Part shown: piece after piece, positions 11,030-23,100 of the stretch
Layout: every line of letters begins with the position of its first letter
Numbering within the stretch: the first letter of the stretch is position 1
Source: Nageia nagi
Taxonomy: Eukaryota; Pinophyta
Direction: 5' to 3'
Assembly: GCA_050084985.1 (NCBI GenBank)
Contig: JBITNC010000001.1
Coordinates: 2,170,001 to 2,234,000 of the forward strand
Length of the DNA: 64,000 bases
Translations under genes and position numbers: made by a program
Notes under the pieces: model-generated
What the model saw: only the letters and a program-made list of their open reading frames with translations
What the model was told of the DNA's origin: nothing
Databases searched by the model: none

Positions 11030-11720
11030 GCGTTGAACTGTCTTACACCCATTGTTAATTAAGCTTTCTTTTATCCTTTTTTGAGCTCAAGCTGGGACTT
11101 GCAAGAGACAATTCACCCAGACAACTATGCCAAGTCGAAGTACACCTAGCTTTTCATTGCAGATTCGAAGGAATATTTCAAGCACACACCTCAAGTCCTA
11201 GAGATACATTCTTTTGGTAGCTTTGTTCAATAGCAACTACTTGTACACGGGCCTTAATGATCTAGACAATAGATTGTACAATCATGGTTGCAAAGAAGTA
11301 TTCATGTGTACAGTCAACAATCATATTATACACCAGGATATGTACAACCACAAATAGGTTGTAATGCTTACTTGAACCCAACCATACAACAACCACATTT
11401 TCAGAGTGTGAATTCCAATTATCAGCCAATAACGGTGTAACAATCATACCACCCTCAATACAATTCATGAATCAAGTGAATAACCAAATGTCACCAATGC
11501 AATAGGATTCTCCTAATTGTCAAATTATTCCAAATGTATCACAAATTGTCTCTCAAGCTATCCAGCAAGAACAACTAAGGTTACAGACCACATGGAATTA
11601 TCAACAAGAACAATTAAAAACCATACAAGTTGCAGAAAAACACAAATAAGACGAACAATTAGGGAAAGTGATGGCAGGGATGATGAGGACTATGCTAAAA
11701 TTAGAGCAATTGAAAAAGGA
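11030..11720 (+). pseudogene. gag-like Gln-rich ORF of RT-less retroelement, copy 1
   Basis: The leader and coding remains align with 61440-60640 read on the minus strand (for example the AAGCACACACCTCAAGTCC words near 11180). In broken frames the + strand gives a Gln/Asn/Tyr-rich stretch with IQQPHFQSVNSNYQP near 11370-11420, then a helical part with QQEQLRLQTTWNYQQEQL and LKLEQLKKEQ near 11700. The relative has EHLKKEQ at the same place. Several in-frame stops and frameshifts are present. I see no classical capsid motif and no zinc knuckle, so gag-like is assigned only from position after the PBS. Confidence 0.5.
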
Positions 11721-11769
11721 ACAACCGCGGAAATATGCTCGTTGACACTGCTTTTATCTACCTCACCCT

Positions 11770-12190
11770 GTGCTAATTTCAATCAGAGAAGCATCCTTGC
11801 GTAATGTAGTTGAAGCGGTAGAAGATGAAGTTGATGAAGATGAAGTAAAAATTGGTTTCATCCTATCAAGGCCATCCCCACCCCTTCCTCTCACCACCCC
11901 ACACGATTGCTTGGGTCATCTTGAAGATAGTCTTTTAGAAGAAGAAATGGTATCAAAAGAAGAAGAGGTTCAAGAAGAAGAAGAGTATTGATCACCCTGA
12001 TTGTCTTTGTGCCTTGAAGGCAAAACTTTTCACAATGGTGTGGTGGATACTCGTCTTGATTGCAATTTAATATTGCTTGCAACCTGTTGCGAAGCTGAAC
12101 TTACTCCACCCCAATCTTGGGCCATCAAGAACATGCCAAATCACAAATAGTCGGGATACTAGAGAATGTTTGTGTGCAAGTCATTAGATC
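11770..12190 (+). pseudogene. acidic segment and retropepsin-like remnant (DTR), copy 1
   Basis: An acidic segment near 11930-11990 (EEEMVSKEEEVQEEEEY) is followed by a frame at about 12003-12110 that reads LCLEGKTFHNGVVDTRLDCN and then LILLATCCEAELTPP. The minus-strand relative at 60611-60490 reads HNCVVDTRCNRNLITIATC. The fold position (hydrophobic-hydrophobic-D-T-x) is that of a retropepsin active site, but both copies have DTR in place of DTG. Stops follow after about 12145. Similarity to the relative breaks off near 12200, where another element joins. Confidence 0.5.
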
Positions 12191-12289
12191 AGAAGTGCTA
12201 GCTTAGGACTGCAGAAAGAATATGACTTTGATATTGATGTAGCTATCAAGGATCTTCAAATGAGCCATAAGAGTGACGATGAATCTAGC

Positions 12290-13352
12290 TAGAGGAGGGA
12301 AACTATGTCAGAAGACTCCCCGATCGAAGAGATAGATACTTTCGTATCTATGAAAAGCGATAAAGTGATCATCAATAGGTGTTATTCCAAGAAAAAGCAT
12401 CCACAAGATTTGCAGGATGTGTGGGTCCATACCGAGGAGTTCAAAGTAAAGAAGATTGGGTGGGTTGGATGCAAGCATGCTATTAATTACAATGTGGATG
12501 AGATGGTTAGAAAAGGGATTGAGAGGGAGAACACGATCAAGGAATTGAAGAAGGATTTGGCTCAGAAGAAAAAGCTGGGAAAAGAAATAGAAGTCGCTAA
12601 TATGACCATTGAAGATATTAAGGTGCAGAACTCATTGGACATCGACATAACTTCTACCAAGGAGACTTTAGTCAATGTAGTGATGAGGGTAGTTAATGAA
12701 CTCTCACTTTGGCTAGTTGCCCTTACAAACGAGCAGAAGATCGAGGAAAATACGACAACCACTATCTCATAGTTACTACAAGATTTTCAAAATCATGAGC
12801 AGGCTATCCAAAACATCAGAAAGGAATCTGAAGAACAACCTATCCGAGTGTAGTACTACCAAGAATTTGCCTATCACTTGCATTGGTTGAGGTTTGCTGC
12901 GGAGGATTATGCCAATCTCACATAGGCAAGGGCCGAAATAATGGCTGCTCTAACTTTTCAGATGAGCTAGTTTGTGCAGCCGGTCAGCTTTGTGAATGAA
13001 AATGGAAGCGCGAGATGAGTTGAGCTCGTGGTACAAGAAGTTCAAAACATCATCAGAGAGCTCATTCACAAAGGATGTGAACTTGTTGAGGGCTGGGACC
13101 CATACTGAGAATCAACAAAACTTGGCCGTCTGGAAGTTTCAGATGGAGGCCACCTCTCAGTTCATCCTTGACTTTCACAATAGAAAAGATGAGGAATTGC
13201 CAGGTGTGCTCACTGTAGGACTTGCCAAGGCCAAAGCTTTCTTCGATGATAAGTCTCATGGGATTCCTGAGGACATCTTTGCTGTTGCCCATGTCGTCGG
13301 TCCCATAGACAGATGTATGGATAAATGCATATTTTTGTTTATTTTCTACTAA
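12290..13352 (+). pseudogene. C-terminal part of a coiled-coil retroelement ORF
   Basis: Two open stretches, 12305-12772 and 12996-13352, lie in line. The first has EEIDTFVSMKSD then KVIINRCYSKKKHP and a charged coiled coil (IKELKKDLAQKKKLGKEIEV). The second has NLAVWKFQMEATSQFILDF. Both match, in order, the minus-strand ORF remains at 21150-20150 (KVDTFVSTSRKEISISHCYS; MVTWRYHMQATSKKIEGYF). It is therefore the same family of large element ORF, here reduced to its 3' part and ending about 25 bp before the LTR at 13378. I do not recognise the protein. Confidence 0.5.
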
Positions 13353-13377
13353 AACTTGTATATTTTAAATTTTGCAC

Positions 13378-14425
13378 TGTGACAAATGAGTTTTTGCTCC
13401 CACAAATTTCAAAAAGACTATTGATTTGACATATGGATGGATTCCGATCTGATCGGGTGTGATCAGATACATATATGATTGATGTGACATTTGGCGGTGT
13501 TGTTCGGTCGTAGTTTTGGTTTTTGTTAATGGTTTTTACGCTTTTCGATATGGTATTAGGGTTGCATGGTTGTTTAGGGCAACTCTATAATTAATGTTAG
13601 GGCGACGCCTCATTTAAGGAAGTTGTCAATTGCATACTATATAAGTACCCTTAACCGGACCATTTTTGAAGGAGATGTTTATGCAGTTAGAGATACGGAG
13701 ATAGATAGATAGAATGCATGAGAATAGAGACTTTGTAATTTCTTCTATGAGTTGAATGCCAATTTTTTGAGAATCACATTTTGGAGCATATATTTTGTAG
13801 TTGAGGTTTCCATTGCATGTATGTATAACTTATCATTTTGGGAAACTCTGTTATCAATGAGAGTGTGATTGCTTATTTCATGGGATTGTAGTTACGCATA
13901 TAGCATGAAATGCATGTTGTTATATCATTTATACATTTATGAGCATTTCCTTTGAAAGTTCAACACTTTAGGGAAAGATGATTGAATATCTTTCTTAAAT
14001 GGATGAATGATTGTTTCTGCAATTTGCATATAGTTGTATTATTTTGGAATTACTTTGCTTTTATGATATTTGATTGGCTTTATCTGTTGAAAATGGATAA
14101 GTGATTGATGCATCACCTCAAATTCAACCTTCCATATTGACTACTGCCCTATGCTCTCGCTTGGGAAAGATCCGGACCCAATCGTGTTCTCCCTTGCTTG
14201 ATAATCGTAGTAGAAATTTCCTAATAAATCCAAAAGCAAAGCCCCAAACTCTATACGATAGTAAACTATCATCACTCACTTTGCTATCAACTACTAAGTT
14301 CACTTTGTTCTTGCATATCCTTGCATAAACCTTGGGGTTAAAGTCCTTTCAAGTGGAGGTAAGTAATGCTACGTCACTCCCTATGGTGTTGTTTCCCATG
14401 AGGGGTAAACAAAATCACGTCAACA
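13378..14425 (+). mobile_element. LTR of family G (3' LTR)
   Basis: This 1048-bp LTR starts TGTGACAAATGAGTTTTTGC, has a TATAAG element near 13640 and the CCTTGGGGTTAAAGTCC version of the signature near 14328, and ends in GTCAACA. It follows the coiled-coil ORF directly, so it is its 3' LTR. The two together sit between the protease-like and acidic parts of the RT-less element, in a way that suggests insertion into that element followed by loss of the 5' half. Confidence 0.65.
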
Positions 14426-14548
14426 TGTTCCAACTCCACATGATAGAGAAATTATGGAATGTAATAATTGTGAAATAGAGATAGTGGGGATCTTGAACAT
14501 CCTAGTCGTGGATTTCTTTATGCTAATGTCAATCTTGGTCAGTGAAGA
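14426..14548. other. internal sequence of the RT-less element
   Basis: Short spacer between the inserted LTR and the acidic ORF; no specific feature seen. Confidence 0.3.
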
Positions 14549-15769
14549 ATGGATTTAGGTGGTTATGATGCTCGATGCATAATTGAAGGTGAGAAAGAGA
14601 GGTTAGAAAGTGAAAGTTGTTTCTCTTCACAAAAGGACCAAGACCCTATAGAATCCATGTATGAAGTTATCCCTAAAGATTTTACTTTTGAATCCTTCTT
14701 TGATGATCAATCAAGCGAGACAAAATTAGAGAAAACTTCGATGATCAATCAAGCGAGACAGAAGTAGAGAAAGACTATGCTGATGATGAACATGATCTTA
14801 AGCTTAAACCACAACTGGAGTCCAATGATGTGGATGCCAAAGATACTCCCATGAGCCCTACAACAAAAAAATAGAGGTATCCTTTGACTCGAAATATGAA
14901 GCAAAATCCAAGAATGCAGTGCTGAAATGAATGACTTCTTGTTCACGCAAAAGAAAGAAGATATAATCAAAGTAAAACAAGAAGTGATGGCAGATGACCT
15001 TTTTGATTTGGAGATTAGAGGCATTGAAGAAGCTCTATATGGAAAAACACATGAATTCGCATACTTGCATGAATGAGTTCCTGGACATGATAAGATTGAC
15101 CGCTTATTTTCACATGAGAACATAGATATATGGGGAGTACAACATGAATGTGTAATGAAGGAGCTTCTTGGCTTAGAATTGGAAGATGTTCATGATGCTT
15201 TATATGTTCAGGGACAAGAGTTGTCACTAGAAGATATCGAGGAGGCTTTAGCTGTTCATGCACAAAAACTGGTATATCGAAATGAAAGTGAGGTCAGAGG
15301 CATTGGTGATATCTCTGATGGCTACTCATTGTTATGTGAGAATAAAGGAGGAATAGAAACAAAGCCATAGTATGTATTGGGAGAACCAGAATTGGTAGTT
15401 GATCCTGAGCTCGGCCATGACAGATACAAAGCTTATACTCCTACAATCCTCATGCCTCAATGTTTATATTTACCATCCTTTGGTAGAAAGAAGATTGTGA
15501 GTCATGAAAGTTAGGATGAAATGGTTGTTGCAGGACAAATGTTGTCTAAAACATCTATAGTAGTTGAAGCTATACACTATAGATTAGTCAACAAGGAGAA
15601 CCTTTTGCCCATTCTCTTCTCTGATTCATATCAAGTCATAGAAAAGGTTCTCACATGGACTAATTCTTTATACAGGTTAACAGAGTTTCCCTCGACATAT
15701 CTAAACCCTTGGCCACACCTGCTAAACCAACCCAATGACATGTTGAGTGAAGATGAGCTTGTGCGTTAA
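14549..15769 (+). pseudogene. acidic 3' ORF of RT-less retroelement, copy 1
   Basis: Open stretches 14549-14767, 15155-15370 and 15521-15769, with linking frames between, make one decayed ORF of about 400 codons rich in Asp, Glu and Ser. Landmarks are VIPKDFTFESFFDDQSSETK, DIEEALAVHAQKL, IGDISDGYSLLCENK, KPYVLGEPELV interrupted by a TAG after KP, and PQCLYLPSFGRKKIV. The minus-strand element at 59976-57851 has the same landmarks in the same order (FEFFFEDEPDQ, DIRYALVVHVQEW, IDDITGHYFLIHEDE, KPRYVLEKPELV, PRCSYFRSFGGEEVV). I recognise no enzyme domain. The place where pol would be is taken by this ORF, so the element would depend on another for transposition. Confidence 0.5.
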
Positions 15770-16097
15770 TTTCACTTAAGTGAAGAATAGAATAAGGTCT
15801 TTGATTTTGGTATCAAATGTTAGCCTTTAGTTTAGTAGTCTAGTGTATATAGTGCATTTGACTTTTTTAAAAAAAAGAAGAGAAAAACCAAAAAATACCA
15901 TCTTTGTGTGATTAGTAGTTCAAGCAACCATTGCATTTGCTTTCTAATTAGTCGATCCGGGATCAACTTTTGAGGTATGAGTGAGAGGACACTTTTGTTA
16001 CAATAGTAGGGGATCCAATTGCAATAGATTGAGATGCGTTTGATGATCTAGGGCCAATGGCGCAGGGGCATGCACAGGGATCAGGACATAGGCATAG
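15770..16097. other. unassigned, probably end of the RT-less element
   Basis: Contains an A-rich TTTAAAAAAAAGAAG tract near 15869-15884 that could be a degraded polypurine tract. There is no gene. Confidence 0.3.
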
Positions 16098-17345
16098 TGG
16101 GATGGAAATGGAGCAAGGAAAGTCAAAGCAAAATCAGCAAATTCGATTACAATAACCTTGACGTAAGGTCTAGGGCATCAACCACATGCATTTAAACTCT
16201 CCAATTGCCAATTTGAGGGTTAGATCATCAATAATCAACATGCAAAACACCAAAACACCCACGACTTGCTAATACATGCAATATACAGTAGATAACATCC
16301 CACAATGCTAACGTCTGATAATTACAAGCATGAACAACAATAACACTCCATCGTAAGCACAAATGGATAGACGCAAGACAAGTATGAGATCCAAATTGCC
16401 TTGGCAGTATATAAATGATATGAAATGGCAATGATACATTACCAAGCCAAGGGGGGCTGACATTGGCCTCTCAGGAGCCAACTAGGGCACAACACAATAT
16501 TTGCTCTCATTGGAATAACTCTGGAACCATGGGATAGTACGCCTCCTCAGAATAAGAATCCTCTCTACTGAAGGAGCCCTCTTCAAATCCTGGATAACCA
16601 TTGAAGGTAGAAGCAGTACCTTGGAATACCACTGGATGGGAAAAGGTGCTACACCAGTGCCGTAGATAGATAGGATCCCTCAACCTGAATGCCCTCTAGA
16701 CGCTACGCCTAGGAAAGCTTGCTTAGCACCGCTAAGGCTTGTTGTCCTCTGGACTATTGTAGAAGTAATAATGATCAAGTATATCCAATAATGAGACTCC
16801 AAGGATTAGTATAGCTTTCCTTGGTCTGGATTACGCCTCAAAGTCATCACCGAATCCCCTCATGGCCTAACATTGGCACCTACGGATCAATCCAAGCTCA
16901 ACATGGATATCTGGGCCTCCCCTATGCTCCACGTGGACCCAAGAATGCATGCATGGGTCTAGGAGGCATGCGTGGGCACCTAGGTGGGCAACGTGGGTCT
17001 CAAGGGCCAATGTGGGGTCTATAAGTCTCCCCCAAGTTGGCACAGGTGTCTACATGCTCCCCATCTCAACATTGGGTCATAAAGTGCTAATCCCTCCAAT
17101 AAATGCTAAATAAACCATGGGATTCCCACAATCATGTTTCGGGATCTCCAAGTATGACAAACACACCTAATTTAACCTTAGGAGGGAGACATCCCTCTTG
17201 GGCCTCATAGTGGGGTCCATTGGCCTCTTAAGTCTCCTATCCTAAGTTACAATTATGAAAGTGCACTACATGAATAAAGTATATTACAAAGAGGAGCCTT
17301 TTAGACCCCACAATTAATTACAATTGAATAAGGGGGGATGTCACA
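16098..17345 (-). mobile_element. LTR of family A (copy b), probable 3' LTR of an old Ty3/gypsy element
   Basis: About 1248 bp, starting TGGGATGG and ending GTCACA on the + strand. On its right, 17346-17365 is pyrimidine-rich (minus strand GAGAGGGAAGG), as a polypurine tract next to a 3' LTR of a minus-strand element should be. It is visibly closer to the copy at 28006-37895 than to the solo copies, for example through 16150-16320 against 28065-28230. That fits a pair of LTRs from one element. The outer flanks CATAG and CTTTG agree at only 3 of 5 positions, so the pairing is not proved by a TSD. Confidence 0.6.
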
Positions 17346-17403
17346 AAGCCTTCCCTCTCGAATTGCTTGCCCTTAAGCAATGGTGGAAGACTATAGCATA
17401 TTG

Positions 17404-18641
17404 TGTGATGATCCAAAAATTAAAACCGACCACCAACTAGCAAACTTGGACCATCAAACCTTGACGTCAGGTCTAGGGCATCAACATGTAACAACACAAC
17501 CCTAGCTATGCCAACGTTGGGTGTTTACAAGCATACAACCACCCTACAGTGCCAACGTTGGATCCCACACTTCATACAAGCACACTACAAATCCAACGAT
17601 GAGCCACACATGATATGAACAATGCAATTATGAAATACAAATGGTCACTACAATGATATATATATAAAAGACCTCAAATACCCATCATATGAACACAAGA
17701 ATAACAATAGAGATCCAAATACCCATATATTGCACAATGCGGGTTTTCCAATTGCAATCTAGTACAATGAGCCAAAAGGCTGACATTGGCCTCAATGGAG
17801 CTAATCTAGGGTACAACACAGACAATCACAATCGTTCAGAACCATCAAATCTTGGGATAGACCCACCTCCTCACAACTCAAGTCCCTCCCCTGCGAAGGA
17901 GTCTTCCTCAAGTCGGGATGAACACCGAAGGTAGAGATGAAGTCCTCAGAATGCCACCAGATGGATTAGGTGCTTCAGATCCCACTGTCGAAATGTCCTC
18001 TAGACTCCACGCCTAGGAAGTTTGCTTAGCATTGCCAAGCTAGGTTGTCCGGTGGGCGGTAGAAGTGTAGAAGAATAAGAATCAAGTCTATCAAATGAGA
18101 AGCTCCAGTATGTATTTATAATTTCCCATCGTTGGAACCCATCTTGAAATCATGGCCATCTCTTCTAATCCAACGTTGGGCATTTGGGGGCCCCAACGAC
18201 TTAACTAGTCGTTATGTTTGCCTAGTGATGCCAATGTGGGGGTCCCAGTCATCTTTAGTGCCAACGTGGGGGTCTCAGGCACTTTAAGTGCCAACGTGGG
18301 GTCCCAGAATCCTTTAATGCTGACGTGGGATATCTGGAAGCCCTGAAGTGCCACGTGGGGTGTGGGGCCACTCTCCAACATAATGCAAGCATGCTGGTAA
18401 TCATCCACTACTTGGGGGCATGAACACACCTCGGGATTCCCACAATTCGGGATCTCCAATTACATAACAAACCTACTCTACTACTCAAGAGGGAGACATC
18501 CCACTTGGGGCTCACAGTGGGGTCCATAAGACCCATTAAACTCCTATCTTGAGATACAACAAAATGAATGCAAATACATGAAAGGAATATGATACAAGCT
18601 GACCCAATGGGTTCCATTAGAAGTACAAGGGGGACGTCACA
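17404..18641. mobile_element. solo LTR of family A (copy c), TSD TATTG
   Basis: 1238 bp from TGTGATGATCC to GACGTCACA, flanked by TATTG at 17399-17403 and 18642-18646. There is no internal region, so it is a solo LTR. It holds a short tandem array (18229-18368). Confidence 0.85.
18229..18368. repeat. tandem repeat, about 30-bp units, in LTR A
   Basis: Units start at 18229, 18259, 18289, 18318 and 18349, with lengths of 30, 30, 29 and 31 bp and a partial last unit. Each begins TGCCAACGTGGGG or a variant. Related words recur singly in the other family A LTRs (for example 2810-2850 and 43020-43130). Confidence 0.75.
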
Positions 18642-18726
18642 TATTGTCTTCCAAGAATCCTTCAATCCTGGAAGTTGGGGTTCATGTCAATGGAATGCAA
18701 CTTCAATATTCCTTATCCAAGGTAGC

Positions 18727-20032
18727 TGTTGGTATGTTTTTCTTTCCTTGCCCAAAACATGCACAGAACTTGGAGGAAACAACGTTACTTGTTTACGCTT
18801 GAAAGGACTAGTTACCCCAAGCGCTCACATGGAATATGGTCTTGATGGCTCAGCAGTCAAAGATGCATGTTGTTAACCATATACAAGAGAAATGCATGCT
18901 GGAGATCCTTTCCATAAATGAGGAAAGATTGCAAATGTGAACGAAAGCGAAGAAAGATCACAAATGCAGGGACAAACACAGGGATAAATGCAAGGGATGC
19001 GAGGAAAGGAAAAGACTTGTGAGGAAATCACCAGGGATACAGTGTCTTGGCAGGTCATCTTCAGATTCATTAAGGTTAATACACTCACTATCAAGCCGGG
19101 CAGCAAATAGCAAATATGCTTAAATCACTACTAGACGAGAGTAGAAAGCTGTAGGGTATTTGTGGAAGACTCAATGGAAGGGGTAAAAAAACATGGAGTG
19201 AGGGCGTAGGTGCAGTAACCTAGCCGAATGATATAAAGACAAGCTGTAAGCCTCAAAATATATTCACTTGCGTGCAAACTATGTAAAGTTGGATCAAACT
19301 CTTTCACAAAATAATCAGTATGCAGCTTAGAGAAAGAACCCTTCAAATATGCATAATCCCACCAAGGATGTTCCTCACAGTATAAACTTTATGATTTTAT
19401 TTCTCTAGGCGAACACATTCATAATGATTTTCAAGAACGAAACATGCATAGAACCCTTTATGCAGCAATCTTCTATGCAATGGAATGTGAATCTCATGAC
19501 ATGCAAAGGCTCAAAATGATTATAAACAAATTCAATAGCCTCAATCTCAAAAATGATAGGAATCCAATGTGTGATGTTTTCATTACGTGCAAAAGTCCAA
19601 TACAAAATTGTGAGATTATATGCATAAGTTCCTCATGTCATTCATGTCAAAATCCTCTATGCTAAAATCCTCTGTGTTCAAATCCCTTTCTAAATGGCCT
19701 GAGTGTCGTATAAATAGGCCATTAGAAGTGTTGCCCTAAAGGCATCAAATTTGATATGGTGTGCACACACGCAACACACATACCAATACAAAATCAAATT
19801 GTTACGCAAAACTATGCAAATGGCACTTAAAGTTGACAAAATATAAATGCCATTGCCAAAATGCATCTACTTTACCACTAATCTATGCAACAGAAAATCA
19901 GATATGCAATAAGTAGTTTGAAAAATCCTGACATTTGAACCGGTGGGAGCAAAACCTCATCGTTGCACCTGTCAGAGTCATAAATGAGTCTGACAGATTT
20001 GATTTGGCGGGAGCAAAAACCTCATCCCTACA
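18727..20032 (-). mobile_element. LTR of family G type, minus orientation
   Basis: It starts TGTTGGTATGTTTTTCTTTC. The complement of the family signature (TTGAAAGGACTAGTTACCCC) is near 18797-18820. It ends with GGGAGCAAAAACCTCATCCC, the complement of the family G 5' end. A second similar end sits about 65 bp earlier, near 19945. The length of about 1306 bp is longer than other copies. The coiled-coil ORF on the minus strand ends just to its right, the same order as at 13352/13378, so it is probably its 3' LTR. Confidence 0.5.
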
Positions 20033-20149
20033 CCAGTCAAATTGAAATAAAGTAAAGTTTGATATAACCAACATAACCATATGCATTAAACAAAGAAAAG
20101 ATTCCGCAAATGCAATCTACGAGTGAATAAGATCTAGGCCAGATCTGAT

Positions 20150-23100
20150 TCAGTACGAGTGGAGTTCCACTCCTCGCTGGTGAGACCGTAGGACTTGATA
20201 GTCTCCTCCAAGAATGCCAATCTTCTGCATGCCTCTGGAGATCATGCCAATAGTACTGCCATTCTGCTGGAAGTATCCTTCAATTTTCTTGGATGTAGCC
20301 TGCATATGGTATCTCCAGGTGACCATCCGCCTCTCATAAACAATAGGGTGCCCTTCCTTTAGCAAGTTGAGATCATCAACTTCAAGATGCTCTTGGATTA
20401 GGTTCTGAGCATCTGCCAATATTGCCTCCTTCTTCTTGCATTGTTATCCTCCCCTTGGAAGTTGGGTTGATAAAGATACTCACTCATTTGTTCCCCGACC
20501 TCCTTTCGCAAGGGGATTCTGATTTTTAGGGTGGCGTTGCACTTCTCAAGTGCGTGGTTCAGCCAATCATGATGATAGGTGAACTCATGACAGTAGACCA
20601 ACTTCTCAGGGTTGTCGGCGTGAATGTGCTACAGATGGGATATGTTCGGAAGATAGCTATCCAACGTGCTAAGGTGTGCTGAAATCTGTTCCTTGAGATC
20701 TTTGATTTCAACACCTTCAAGAAGGAGCTTGTAAATCCGTGAAGACAATCTCTCGATAGCCTCCATCACCTCGTTCTTAAGCTGCTCCTTCATCAGTTCC
20801 CATCTTTCATGGAAGGAAGTCTACTTTTGTAAGTGTAAAGGGGTGGTGCTAATTTTCTGGAACTCCTTTATAATCTTCCTGCTAGCCATGAGTTCCTTCT
20901 TCAACCTCTTCACTTCCTTTTTGGCTTCATAGCCTTCCTGCTCCATGACTGCAGTGTTTTGAGTAACAATGTGTTTTCTGGCTGTCAACCCTAGTTTCAT
21001 TGGCATCTTGAATGTGTCAATGACACAATCCTTCACTCTCTAAGGGTGCTTCTCTTTCGAGTAGCAATGACTAATGGAGATCTCCTTTCGAGAGGTGGAG
21101 ACAAAAGTGTCCACCTTTCGAATCTTCTCGCCATCTGAAAGTTCTTCCTCCTCATCTTCAGAACGCAGGTCTTGGTCTATGTCTTCATCATGAGCCGTAC
21201 TGATGTTGAGGGCTCTAAGGCAAGCATCTAGGTCAAGATCTGGATGTTCGGTTGCTGGTCGAGGGGGAAACCTTTGAACCAACAATCTTCTTTTTCAATC
21301 TTCTTGACCTTCTTCGCTAGAGTGGTCTGAACTACAACCATTTCCTTGCCTTGATGTTCCTCCTGCCATCTCTTCTTCTTCTGCTCCTTAATTTCTCCTT
21401 TGTCTTCTTCATCTCCTTCTTTACCGCCTATAGATAAGCCCTTGTTCCGGAGCTGGGGAGATCTCTCATGACTCCGCTTGGTAGAGGGCTTGTGCGAAGA
21501 AGGGGACTTCTTCCTATGTTTGGCAGGAGAGGACTTGGACATAGCCACTTCTCTAGCACATTTCTTCCCAATTATCTGGACGTCATCATCATAGGTACCA
21601 ATGTCCACTATCTCATCATCCGAGATGGTTTCAGTCTCGGTTTCATCAGGTGTTGAAGCACCTACAACTATGTCCTCGTGCTCAGGCATATTGGTAGGAT
21701 TGTCAGCATCATCATCTTCTTCTTCTTCCTCACTATGGCTCTTCGATTCTTCACCAGAATCTTCCACCGTATGGTCAGGATTTTCATCAGTTTCTTCATC
21801 GGAAGAAGAGGAATGCTCAGAGCTAGAGCTAGAACTTGGTTGCAATGGGGGAACTTTCTCCCTTGGACCAAGAGAATGAGCGGATCTGGAAGGAATTGTC
21901 TTGGTGGACGAACCATCACAAGCTGCATTCTCCACATCGTCCAACACATCCGAGGGTAGAGCATGATATCCAACATCTCTGAGATCAGCCTCTATTAGCT
22001 TGCGCTTGCTTGAACCTGGGATGGGCTCCCTTGGGGCCTCTTGTCTTTTTCCTGCAAGAAGCAAGACTGTCTTTTCTGGTGAGGATGTGGTGTGAGCAGC
22101 AACAGGAGACTTGATCTTCAGTGGGGCTTCTTTAGATCAGGGCTTGGTAGTCCAAGGCCTTTGAGGAGGATTTTCAGCTTGAAGGGGAGCCTTTTTCTTG
22201 CTCAAAAGAGCATTTATTCTTGCAATTTCCCCTTTATCACGCACATTTCTATACTTCTCATCTCCCAAAGGCTTGTGTGGAAACACAATGGGTCTATGGA
22301 AAGCTGTCTCATAAAAGTGCATAATTATCCCCTTAGGATCATAATTCATAGCAGCAACCTCTCTAAAGAAGTTTTACTGTTGTAGCTCCTCCTGCATATG
22401 TGATTCCTCCACCCACGTCTGGCACACATATCTGGATATAGTAATAGGCAAATTTATTGTGGCATTCTTTTTCTTTCTGTTACTGGCATATTTTGGTAGG
22501 AGCAAGGGTTGTTCTTCTGAGCCATAGACTCTGATGTATGTAAAATCAGCATCCTGCAGAAAGAAATCTACATGTACACTGATGGCTTGAACAGCTGCAT
22601 CAGAAATCCTCTTCACAACAGACTCCCCTTTGATAGCATTGTAGATATCATATTCCCGGTAATCAGTCGTCTCATAGAAGTACTAGAACTTATTATGGTA
22701 CCACCACTTCTGGTATGCTCTCCACACGGAAGTTCTTCTGCCCCAAGTATCTTTCGTCAGCCAAGTCCTTGGATCTGGTTTTGCCATGTAGTAACAGGTA
22801 CACAAGATAAGAGTTCATATAGAATCTCTTCGAGGAGCCAAAATAGGCCAACTGATGGTGCAGGGCATCACTAATTACTCTAGCCCATCGAATAGGTCTC
22901 CCCGAATTGATTGCTGCAATGAAACTTGTGAACTCTCCCCTATACTTAACATCCTTTTCTTGACTAGTCACCCTCGACAAGAGAGTGATCAACTTTGGCA
23001 CAACTGGCAGAAATTCTTCTCTTCGTGCACTGTTTAACCTCTACCCTTGAAGATTTTGATATTCTTCAAGCAAACAGGGTCAGATGTAGTCCCTAGGCTG

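Larger units (their letters stand above)
17346..18726 (-). pseudogene. remnant of gypsy pol C-terminus, split by a solo LTR
   Basis: Only 17346-17403 and 18642-18726 belong here; the solo LTR 17404-18641 lies between. Joined, the minus strand reads DSWKTICYSLPPLLKG and then a basic, Glu-containing tail next to the polypurine tract. Short Trp-containing tails of this kind close the integrase of plant Ty3/gypsy elements. It is too short to prove. Confidence 0.35.

Noticed and set aside
21601-21959. Plus-strand frames rich in Ser or Phe/Arg opposite the acidic ORF
   Set aside because: They are complements of GAA/GAT-rich codons of the minus-strand ORF.
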